A DNA stretch of 64,000 nucleotides from Gracilaria gracilis (lineage: Eukaryota; Rhodophyta; Florideophyceae; Gracilariales; Gracilariaceae), in NCBI GenBank assembly GCA_030374805.1, contig JARGSG010000005.1, forward strand, positions 62,001-126,000, written 5' to 3'. Below, piece by piece: positions 52,575 through 61,930 of this stretch (position 1 is the first letter of the stretch; the number at the start of each line of letters is the position of its first letter). The notes below the pieces were generated by a model, which made no database searches, had not been told where the DNA came from, and worked only from the letters and a program-made list of their open reading frames with translations. The translations under genes and the position numbers were made by a program.

Positions 52575-54008
52575 ATGAGACAAGGTTGTCTAGCCGAGAA
52601 TCGCATATTCTACAAGATGCAGTGGCTTACTATTATTGCTGGTATGCTCTACATCAAGTACACCACCGCTTACCCCCTCTTCAAACCACAGAACAATATC
52701 GCCACGAAGAATCCATCCCGTCTTCCTAATGAGTGGCTTCGTTACGGCGCCAATCTGCCACATATTGCCCGTCAGTTTCTTTCTACGCCTGATAAATGCA
52801 TTTCGCAATCTGACTGCACATCAAAGCAAAGCTGCCTTCTTGATCCCAACACTGGTTGCAAATCGGGCTTCTGTACCGGATGCACTACAACTGCTGACTG
52901 TGTCAATCGCAACGTATGCTTCGAGCAGCAGTTTGGTAACTTCTGCATCGACGAAGATCTTGTTTGTGAGACCACACCCGATTGCGATGATGACCAACTT
53001 TGTTCGAAGCAAAAATCTGATCCACTAGGCTTTTGCGTGGAGAAGGGACTGTTTTGTGAATCTGATGACGATTGTAGAGAGCCGGAGACCTGCATCATTG
53101 CTACAGTTGGAGAAGGACTTGGGGTATGCCAACATACGTGCAAGAACGACTCCGATTGCGAAGATGACGAAAGTTGCTCGGTTGGGTTCTGTGTCTCCAC
53201 TGGTTCACCCGTCTCAGATTCGCAGGTCACAGACCCACCGGTCACAAGCGCGCCAGTCACGACGGCCTCTTGTAGCTCCAATGATGATTGTGTACTTGGA
53301 TTGATATGTGACCCCGACAAGGAAGGAGAAGAGCGCTTTTGCGTGCTATAAGCCGCATGTGACTCTCCAACAAAGCCAACATCGGTTTCGGCGCCGACAG
53401 AAGAGATGCTAATTTCACCTGTAACGACTCCTGCTACGACAACTTCTGCTGCAACAACTCCTGGTGCAACAACTCCGACCGCTACAACCACTGCCGAATC
53501 CACGGCTTCGGACCTGACTCCAACTGCGACAATTTCAATGGCGCCGAAAGGGGATTCTACGCCCAAATCGTCACCGGAACCAACCGAAGAGTCTCCGCCC
53601 AAGTCATCGCTGCAACCAAGCGCGAACTCTACGCCTGAACCATCACCACCACCGAACGCGGATTCGGCGTCTGCAGTCTGTGTAGATGCGACAGCTTTGT
53701 CCGGTTTCAAGAGCCATGAGCTGGTATTCGACAAGCATGCAGTTTCATGGGTGTTATGTGACGCAAAGGAGAGTTGCGCCACTGCTGGGCATATGGTTGT
53801 TTTCAAGGGCAAGGCGATGATGATGAAAACGTACTGTGATGTGGTTGGATGTCAGAGAAGAAACATGCACGTGAACAGTCCACGTCACAGGAACGGTTTG
53901 AGAGTAAAATCGAAGACGGAAGGTCTGGAGTATACGGCGTTAGCGGCGAGGCACGAGACCTGGATGGAAGAGGTTGTGCTGAGCGTGGTCGTTCGAGTTG
54001 GATTGTAA
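52575..54008 (+). pseudogene. Secreted Cys-rich protein gene with internal stop
   Basis: The frame opens at the ATG at 52575. A second ATG at 52617 gives a better signal peptide (MQWLTIIAGMLYIKYTTAYP). The first 259 codons hold repeated C-xxD-xDC-x-x-x-x-C units (CISQSDCTSKQSC, CESDDDCREPETC, CKNDSDCEDDESC, CSSNDDCVLGLIC), a disulphide-rich extracellular repeat. A TAA at 53349-53351 ends this part, but the same frame continues with a Thr/Pro/Ser mucin-like stretch. A second cysteine domain follows (CVDATALSGFKSHELVFD, SWVLCDAKESCATAGHMVVF, then MKTYCDVVGC), ending at 54008. The whole looks like one secreted wall or surface protein cut by one stop; a shorter working product is possible. Its promoter is displaced by three transposons just upstream. 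Confidence 0.72.
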
Positions 54009-54090
54009 CGTTGGATCGCAGTAATTCTGTGGTCACACTATTCAAACATACACACTATTTGCGGTGACCGCCGCCGCTAAATTGGATAAT

Positions 54091-54501
54091 CAGGGGAGTA
54101 TTTCTGACTACTTATTTTTCGGGTTCGAAGTCAAATAGTCAAGCATTTTTGGCGGTAGTCAGTCAAAGTAGTCAAAAAGTAGTCACTTTTAAGTATTTAC
54201 GATATTTTAAGCGTGATTTTTTTTTTGTTATACAAAGTATTAGTAGTTTAGAACAATAACGGGGTCCCCCTCAAGCCACATTGACACTGAACCAACTGCT
54301 ACAGAATTATTGTTCGAACAAATATTGTTCTAGTCACTATCCGGCTTCCGATTAAATATTAATTTTTGTAGCTTTGAAATCAAATTAAGCTCCTATGTAC
54401 ACTCTGACTACTTTTATTGACTACTTCTCAAACGATGAAGTCAGTCAGTCATAGTCATGTGCTTTTTTCATAGTAGTCAGTCAGTCAGAAATACGGGCCT
54501 G
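54091..54501. mobile_element. hAT-type MITE, 411 bp
   Basis: It is flanked by a perfect 8-bp duplication TGGATAAT (54083-54090 and 54502-54509). The ends are CAGGGGAGTATTTCTGACT and, reversed, CAGGCCCGTATTTCTGACT. Many AGTCA and GACTACTT units crowd both subterminal parts, as in hAT elements. It contains no coding sequence, so it depends on a transposase elsewhere. Confidence 0.92.
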
Positions 54502-54509
54502 TGGATAAT

Positions 54510-55707
54510 AAAAGATCTATCACTTCACGCATCATCTTTGTGGAAAATATACATACTAACGTCATCTACACTGTCGATACGTGTATATACTCTTGACAAT
54601 GTAGCATTAGCCCCTGGTATTTTTGACAACCATTTTGTTGTACACTTTGTTGTCAGTTGTAAGAAAGGCCTATTGAAAAGTCCATGGTTAAAGACATCAA
54701 TTTTATAAAAATGTTTCACATTACTTCATTCCATTAGATAATTCAATTCAGGAAGAGAGTATTTGAAGGTCTTCTCCTTTTTGCACAAGTTTTAGATTTT
54801 AAGGTAAAGTCTGGAGCTCACACCTCACAGTTTGTTGCATAGTTCGGGATCACAGTTTTCCTATGCTAATCAAAAATGGTTGTGCAGACATTCTTATGTG
54901 AAAAGACTTTATACTTCCTGAACAGTTAGGATGTATAGCGCAGTTTGGGATGTAAAGAGAAAAGCCGCACTAGTTTAATGTATGATGGAGATATGAGTCC
55001 GTAAAATCTGCAACTTTGGCCTAAAAACACGCAAAGTTGTAACTCTGCACAGCATACAACATTTTATTGGTGCTAAGGATTGGAAAACTGTTTGCAGTAA
55101 TCTCTGCACCTGTGCTATATCTTTCATTGTACTGGATACGAGTTAATATGGAAGCAGTTGAGCCTTACAAACTGGACCTTCACATTTCTGTGCAAAACTA
55201 TGGCGCGGGAAATGTGCATAGTTTGACATCTCAAAAGTTGTACTAATGTTTGGAGCAAAACCTACAAAAAATACAAATCATATAAATTACGCAACGTGGA
55301 GAAAGACCAAGGGCACTTGCCTTGGTATATAGTAATAAATATCTTTTGCCTTGGATTTCTTCATCGATTTCTTTATTTGGACATTTAGGACAATATATCG
55401 ATTTCCCGTTCTTCCCTGTTCTTAAACTTTCTGAACCCGTGTAGGGGTGTAGTTATGTCCTGATGATTGTAGGGAAAAGTAAGGAGTGGCCGTGTCTCGA
55501 ACATGATCATTAATCCGAAAGCAGCTCAGCCCATTTGTGAGTAGGAGCTTTGCTATAATATTGCATTTACGAAAAAATTAAATAAAACCATCAGAAAATG
55601 AGCCACGATATTTTAACAAACGTTGCTAGCTCTCGCATAAAGCAGATCTCCAAAGGGACCATATGCGCCTTGCCAATTCTGTGGAAATAGTCCATATCCT
55701 CTATCTG
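54510..55707. other. AT-rich intergenic, no gene seen
   Basis: Only short frames without motifs are present. A block near 55513-55567 resembles 1037-1090 (core AGTAGGAGCTTTG-TATA), a possible dispersed repeat. Confidence 0.5.
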
Positions 55708-56345
55708 CTAATTCTTTGGAAAAGAAGTCACCTGCTTGTAGAATTCTAAGCGCCCTGAATGCTTCAACACAAGGTATAGGTTTTCCACTTTCACGCTAAC
55801 CACAGTGCGCATGTTTACCAAATGTATCGCTGACTCTGATTGTTTTGGAGAGTAAGTGATGTTAACCTCTGAGTGGTAAATGTCAACCAAACTCCCATTT
55901 ACTCTCTGACAGAAAATACCCAAGCGTTTCGCACCTTTAGGAGAACTGAAGCGACCAATTCCACATAGCACTCTGTATCTACTATTTCCAATATGGTCAC
56001 ATTGAGGTTTGCTAAATATTTACGAAAAAGGAGGGGTTCAGCCAGAGAGACTTCGACTTCTAATGACAACTTCACGGCAACCGTGGTGTCAGGAACAGAT
56101 TCTTCATACTTTATTGGCGGTGTCGTGAACGCAAGTCATTTGATCCAAAACATCATATTTAATTTGAACGGGGAGCCAAAGAATTCATACGTAACTTCTT
56201 CCTTCGCCACAACGGTAACGTTTGCAACACTTGCAATAAACCACCCGTTGTCGTCGATATAGGAACAGATATTTCTGCCTTGCCAAAAAATAGTAGCATG
56301 CTGCTAGCCTCACATCTAAAATAAACAGTGTTGAGACCAAGCATG
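55708..56345 (-). pseudogene. Possible broken extracellular protein gene
   Basis: Three minus-strand segments in different frames read like consecutive parts of a beta-rich protein: LNTVYFRCEASSMLLFFGKA, then WFIASVANVTVVAKEEVTYE and TVAVKLSLEVEVSLAEPLLF, then CGIGRFSSPKGAKRLGIFCQ and VVSVKVENLYLVLKHSGRLE. A TGA interrupts the middle part near 56134, and frame changes are needed near 56260 and 55980. No domain is recognised. The plus strand also has a frame here (55993-56262), so the call is tentative. Confidence 0.35.
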
Positions 56346-58001
56346 ATGCTTCATTCTCGAACTACCAAAACATAATTTTCAGACCCTTGTTGTTTTCATC
56401 TTTACCATCTTTCCCCTATCTCGCGGCGCATTTTTTTTAAAAATAATCGTATTCAAATATTTTCTCATAGTATGAGAAACAACAACTACTCTGCAAAAAC
56501 TTCAAGCAAAATTTATTCACTGGTACAGGGTACTGCTGTAATAGAGTGGCACCCGTCCAGCTAGTGGACATGAAACCACGCACCCGTTAATGCTTGATGA
56601 AGCAATGGTGCTCAAGGAAGTTAAATAGACAAGCCTGTCGAGGCATAGCTACATTCTAATCTAGTCATCGGCAGTGTCACTGCAGCTCTGAACTGTCGAT
56701 CATTCGGTAAACATGTTGTACCAACCTCCCTCGCCTTCATTCTCTTACAACTGCACATAAATTGAATAAATATCATTACGCCCATTATTGTTCTTACTCT
56801 AATCCAGTAACAGTTTTAAGTGTAGGAGACACAGAGCGGCAAAAGCCATGTGCTCTGCTACGCCGTGAGGTAAACACCTTACGCGTTCAGAGTGTCCCAG
56901 AAGGACATCTGTGCTCCTAAAAGGGAGGGCGGGTAGGGTAAAAAGAAAACCTGAGATAACAAAAGTAGAAGAACCTGAGACGACAGTAGTTAGAAAACGC
57001 GACGAAGACCACTAGATCGAACGTAGGGCGTTTGTCTGCCGCCGCCGACGGAGAGGGTTTCCAGTACAAGTACTCGAAGGCGGTGAAGCTGCCACATCAT
57101 CGGGCTCAGATCGACAGTGCAGACTTTGTTCCACATCACCAAGATCAGATCGCCCTACCCGCCTGCTTCAGATCATCAATAAATCCACTTCTGCGTTCCT
57201 GGAAAAGCCAATAGAGTGTGAAAGCACTTTCAATTTGACTTCTCAAGTTGAACTACGTATTTTCGTGTGTAGCTATTTGACTGCCCCCTTGCTCCACGTG
57301 TTCATCTCAAGCTAACTCTATTTACCTTCATCACGCTCTACTGGCCACCAATGATTTCACAATACGATTTCATCATCATAGGCGTTCCCTTTTAAGTCAA
57401 AATGTAGCCTCCTCCTGCAGCACAGCTGCCGCGGCGGTCACACAACAAGCGTGCCGTGATGTCCTCCGGATAGAGAAGCAAGTGGCGAGAAGCATGCTTC
57501 GACAGGTGGCGCGATGCGATCCAAGACGTGCTTGACCATGGTTGTTCCTCCCCTGCAGCTTCCTCCTGTGTACATGGTTCCGGTTCCACAAGCATTCCGT
57601 CGGCAGTTGGAATTAGTTGCAGTAATGAAAGACAGTCCACACTTGTTAACTGTAATAGAAAGTTAGTGTATCCGTTCTTTTGGAACGTTAGTTCCTTCTG
57701 GAGAACGTTTGAATGGTAATCGTGGCGTTTTCTTTTATGAAGAACTAGACTAGGCTATACAAACACCGCGAGCGACAAACCTGGCAGAGCTCAGCCAGAT
57801 TTGATGCACGACGACCTATCACCGTATTCGAGTAACGATTCGTGGCTCATTTCTGTACCTGTCATAGGAATCAGAGTAACCCAGACGCGTTACGGATTGT
57901 GGGCGAGAACTCAAGCTATGAGCTCTACTACCCCGAACCAGTAGTCTCGAAGAGCAACTGCAAGACCACTGTGCCGAGTAGAGTACCACGAACTAAGAAA
58001 A
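56346..58001. other. Intergenic, no supported gene
   Basis: Short frames on both strands without motifs. The segment near 56425-56445 (GCGGCGCATTTTTTTTAAAA) resembles one near 865-885. No repeat boundaries could be fixed. Confidence 0.4.
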
Positions 58002-58529
58002 TCATTTCTTAAGCCTCCTCAGCCTCCTCCGCCTCCTCCTACTATTCGTTCCATCCCACTCGCATTCAACTCCCCATGCCGCACCATTGCGACATGTCGT
58101 ACCACCATATTTCGGCCTTCTTTTCGGTCTAGGAAGAGTTATCGATGGCTTTGCCTTCTTCTTCGTTCCTCGCGTTGCTTTTTTATTTCGCATCCGTCTG
58201 CACCCACAGTTCGTACACCCAGCATGAATCTGGTCGCCTGGATGATCTGGAACCAATGTGCACCTTCTGCCTCTCAACTCGCAATGGGCACCCTGCCATT
58301 GAGGCGCGCTCCCTGGAACCGCATGTCCGACGCCGTACTTGCAGGCGGCTTCATCACAGATTCTACCGCCTCCTTTGTTAACCATCTCGCAGGGCCAGAC
58401 GTCCTGAATTCGCTCTGTGACGTTTAGAATGGTTGGAGGAAGTGGCTCGGAGACACTCAGAGAAGTGGAACCGACGAGCATTACCATCATAGCGAGTTTG
58501 GCAGCCCAAGACGTGTGGTTCCTGCCCAT
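58002..58529 (-). CDS. Small secreted Cys-rich basic protein
   Basis: This is a 175-residue protein from the ATG at 58529. The signal peptide (AAKLAMMVMLVGSTSLSVS) is followed by a compact domain with ten cysteines (WPCE, ICDEAACKYG, HCELRGRRC, GCTNCGCRR, TCRNG, ECEWDG). The second half is strongly basic, with TKKKAKPSITLPRPKRRPKY and a C-terminal Arg/Leu tail (SRRRRRRLRRLKK). The tail is encoded by a run of CCT-type triplets, so it may vary by slippage. The size, cysteine content and charge recall secreted antimicrobial or wall-binding proteins. That is analogy, not a family match. Confidence 0.7.
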   Translation of the reverse strand: MGRNHTSWAAKLAMMVMLVGSTSLSVSEPLPPTILNVTERIQDVWPCEMVNKGGGRICDEAACKYGVGHAVPGSAPQWQGAHCELRGRRCTLVPDHPGDQIHAGCTNCGCRRMRNKKATRGTKKKAKPSITLPRPKRRPKYGGTTCRNGAAWGVECEWDGTNSRRRRRRLRRLKK

Positions 58530-59340
58530 TTTGGTCGTGAATGGGTCTTTGAGCAGTTTGAAGGAAGTTGTTCTCGCTTATCACGAAGACTGTTTGAAGC
58601 CGAATTGTCGGAAGTCGGATCTGTTGGTAGTGGGGTCAAAGGAAATGGAGTGAAGCTGCAGCTCTTTTCCTTTTGTACTCTTTGGCAGGGAGGAAGCAGG
58701 TCCATCTCAGTGCCCAAAATTTTGCAGTTGGATTGCATATGTGTTGTCGATCGCGTTGGAACCTTTGGGAGTAAGATTTCTTTTTTTATGATGGTAAAGA
58801 CATAATAAAAGTTCGCCGAGAAATCTCAGGGTGTTGCCGAAGTCTCGAGATGTCGGACGATGTAGGCAGTGATGAAAGTTGGCGATTGGCAGAAGGACAA
58901 ATGCTTGCAGGGCTCAATAAGGAGCATGGCAGCTTTTTAGAAACGGAAGGTCTAAACTTTGTCAGGATGACCCCGTTTAGTTTCGAAGAAGAAACAATTC
59001 GTCCGACATGTGCAGGGACCAGCGGAGGGCGCTGTTGTCGAAGATGACGATGTAAACATTTTATGAGGGGGTCAACAATTGTCATTTGCACGTTTTGACA
59101 AATGGTTGCGTATATTTAAGATGCAGACTTCATGTGCTTACCAAGAAGCAACGAAAAGGCGTTGCTTTGTTGCGCTGGAGAAGTACGAGACAAGAGAAAG
59201 GAGCTGGAAACCGCCAGAATGTGGGGTGCAATTGAGCGATTGGATCAAGCTTTTCGGCTATGTCTCGCTACGCGATTTGATGGCGTTTGGTATACATCCC
59301 GCTGTCCGGCAACAAATGCCAACGTGGCATCAGTGTCCTG
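58530..59340. other. Intergenic with weak coding-like fragments
   Basis: A 65-codon frame from the ATG at 58850 (SDDVGSDESWRLAEGQMLAG, then FVRMTPFSFEEETIRP) and a stretch near 59132-59330 (EVRDKRKELETARMWGAIER) read somewhat like protein. They lie in different frames and are cut off at 59341 by the 0.9-kb element. They may be parts of one lost gene. No domain is recognised. Confidence 0.3.
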
Positions 59341-60240
59341 CGGGAGCTGCGGTAAATACGACACTTGGCAAAATTTAAGCTAAATAAGTCGTACTATTCG
59401 TGTTACATTATATAATACAGTATATTATTTTGCACCGTTTACAGTCTATTATGTGACGTCACCCAACGCCCTACCAATCAGTCCATGGAAAACGGTAAAC
59501 AACATTACACTGTCCAACTCCTGCACTGTGAGTCTATGCGAATCTGCACGTCAGTGAAGCGTATAGGTTCATTCAGCTTCATTGCGAACTTACTACACGT
59601 AGAGATAGCTCTAATTAGCGCCACTTGGCCGTGATATCGAGGATTGGAACGCCTGTAGAACATTTTAGTGTAGAAATATGGGAAAAAGGTTGGCATACTT
59701 CGATGCAAATACTCAAGGCACATCAAAGTATGCAGTATGCCTTAAAAGAAGTTCAACAGTGCTGTTCAACAAAAAAAGACCATGCTTACTAAGGAGCGCC
59801 AAATAGCGATATTTGTGCTATATAGGGCGTCTTAGTACCAATGTAGATTTCTTTTTCGCGATGTAGTTTGTACTATTTTCGCGCACTTCGTTGTGCCTTC
59901 TACAGATCTATCGAAGTACGCCATTATATTTCAGTCCTTAGTGACGATTGTTCTACTAGAGTTCTGATGTTTCACAATGCGAAAAGTGCGAAACTTGTAA
60001 CAATTAGCGCTTAGTGTCGCAGATAACGAATATGTTGTCAGAATATTACCAAAATTGCACTGATTGCATTGTTTGCTTACAGTAACACTACAACGCTGAC
60101 ATGGCACATTAAAGATAATACAGCGTTTTCCACACGTCCTCAGGCTTTGGCTTTTCTCGCCATGCCTCTAGTCCCAGCGTGAAAACTTAAATCTTATTAA
60201 TTACTGAGTGAACAAAACAATTGTAATGTGTCAACACTTT
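59341..60240. mobile_element. Non-autonomous inverted-repeat element, copy B
   Basis: This copy is collinear with copy A (43514-44400) along its whole length in the same orientation, with scattered substitutions and small indels. It begins with the same end CGGGAGCTGCGGTAAAT. The opposite inverted repeat seen in copy A is missing, because the similarity stops at about 60240, right before a small palindromic element. It is therefore a truncated copy. Confidence 0.8.
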
Positions 60241-60245
60241 GAAAG

Positions 60246-60359
60246 CTTATGTCTGTTAAAATAGACTTAAGCTTGCAGTATGATTGGATGGCCTCTAAAA
60301 CCATTGGCTACCGGAACGCCATGTGTTGAATTTGCTTAAGTCTACTGTACTAGACTTAG
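60246..60359. mobile_element. Tiny MITE-like inverted repeat, 114 bp
   Basis: The left end CTTATGTCTGTTAAAATAGA and the right end, reversed, CTAAGTCTAGTACAGTAGAC share a 26-base inverted repeat closing with CTTAAGC. Each end also carries an internal AGTCTA/TAGACT pair, so each folds on itself. No target duplication could be fixed. It lies exactly at the broken right end of copy B. Confidence 0.55.
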
Positions 60360-61392
60360 GAACATATTATGCACATTTTCCGTAATATTACAAGCCCTGT
60401 TTTCCCATTTGCTGTCCCAGAACTGGAAGATGCGAGAAATATGCACTCATTGAAGTTCTGAATAAAAACGGAAATTTAAATGTCACATGTTTCTTGTAGC
60501 AGTACCTGGAGCACGCGGGAAAGTTCAAAAGCACCAGAAACCATAGTTTTGAATGCTGCAATATATGTTTCTAAAAGTTTAATTCTCTGTCATTGTGGCA
60601 ACCAATATTCATGTATAGATTTACGCAGCCAAAAGAGTCTTTTATTTTTTAATGGTGCCGTAGATTTACTTAATGCGCAACTACATCCGTCAGTATATGC
60701 ATTTTGAAACTAATTTGAAACCCTTTCTTCTGTTTTTCACAAGGGTATTAAAAAGATATATCGACCAAACTATGATTTCTGCTAAACAAACCTGAAAGTG
60801 TAGTTAACAAAGTGTAGACTTATATGTCAGTCACTACTGCCAGGGAAACTTCCTGCTCTGCAACGAGAAAAAAATTTTATTTCCACCAAAATATCTATGC
60901 TTTGGATCACCTTTTCAATATAGAAAAGTTAAACAAACGATCTACACTTTATGTGACTAAATATTTCTAATGTGAACTGATTTCCTCGAAATGCCACAGT
61001 TCAAGCGATATTCATTATTTTGCTGGTCTCTGCAGTGGATCAAATAAATCTATTTGTTACTTCCATATACTCTTAAGTCTATTTTTACTCATGCCAAGCG
61101 TTCATTAATTCCTATCTGTATATCTTTTAGATAATTGGAAATACTTTGACTACTTATATGTATGTACAGTAAAAAATACTTGTTTATCACTCTTTTTTGT
61201 GACACGTCAACCATAAATAACCCCTTACACATGTTGTTGCGCTATATATCTATGGTTTTAGTCTTTACAAAATTATGAAGTTATGACACTCTCGTTCTTT
61301 TATACAATTTATAACAGTTCTACGACTTTCACCAATTTTTTTCCTCTGAATTGAATAGAACTATTACAAGACTGCAAAATTGTTCATGTGGA
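60360..61392. other. AT-rich intergenic, no gene seen
   Basis: Strongly AT-rich with only short frames. No repeat or motif is supported. Confidence 0.5.
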
Positions 61393-61930
61393 TTACATTA
61401 TACTCTTTCTAAACAAATCTTCTCCGTTTTCAATTTCCAAGTACACAATATTAGCAACAGCAAAGAGGCACATAGAGTGAAGACGAGGCTTGTGTCTGAA
61501 CTTGGAACCCAGAACTCTATATTTCTTCATTCTGTGATTAAACTTCTCATGGAGAGCCCTTATTTGTTTGTGCTTTGCACGGTGTGCTGAAGACACCGAA
61601 ATTGGGGTAATACATTTCTCGTCCATATACCCGTTGTCTGCAAAAACACGTTCACCCTCCTTTAAACTTTTCCTCATTTTCTTTCTGAAAATTGTGACGT
61701 CGTTTTCTTCTCCACATGGAAAGGGACCGTAACACCAAACCACCTGACCAGAGAGTACACTCAAACCAATTTCATATCGAAGACCTGGCCCATGAAACTT
61801 ATGAGAAAACGACCTTGAAGAAAAAGGAGATGGCTCCAGTATTTGAAAATCAACTCCGTGGACGGAGACGTGTACTTTGTCTTCCTTCCTACATTCTCTT
61901 TTCTGCCATTTTATCTACAGTTTAGTTAGT
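61393..61930 (-). pseudogene. Harbinger-type transposase remnant
   Basis: The minus-strand frame reads VHVSVHGVDFQILEPSPFSS, SHKFHGPGLRYEIGLSVLSG, CGEENDVTIFRKKMRKSLKE, EGERVFADNGYMDEKCITP, HEKFNHRMKKYRVLGSKFRH and AVANIVYLEIENGEDL. This is the C-terminal DDE domain of a PIF/Harbinger-type transposase. The second Asp (FADNGY) and the HExxN region with Glu are present. At the first catalytic position, where the family usually has VDGTDF, this copy has VHGVDF, so the first Asp appears lost. The N-terminal half is not found upstream. No inverted repeats were identified. Confidence 0.75.

Noticed and set aside
52772-53812. 346-codon minus-strand frame opposite the Cys-rich gene
   Set aside because: It contains the mirror of Thr/Pro/Ser and Asp codons, with no signal peptide or motif. 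The plus strand has the ordered cysteine repeats.
45068-54008. Reassigned stop codons in this organism
   Set aside because: TAA and TGA end the catalase and 5'-nucleotidase frames at the expected places, so single nonsense changes explain the interrupted genes better.
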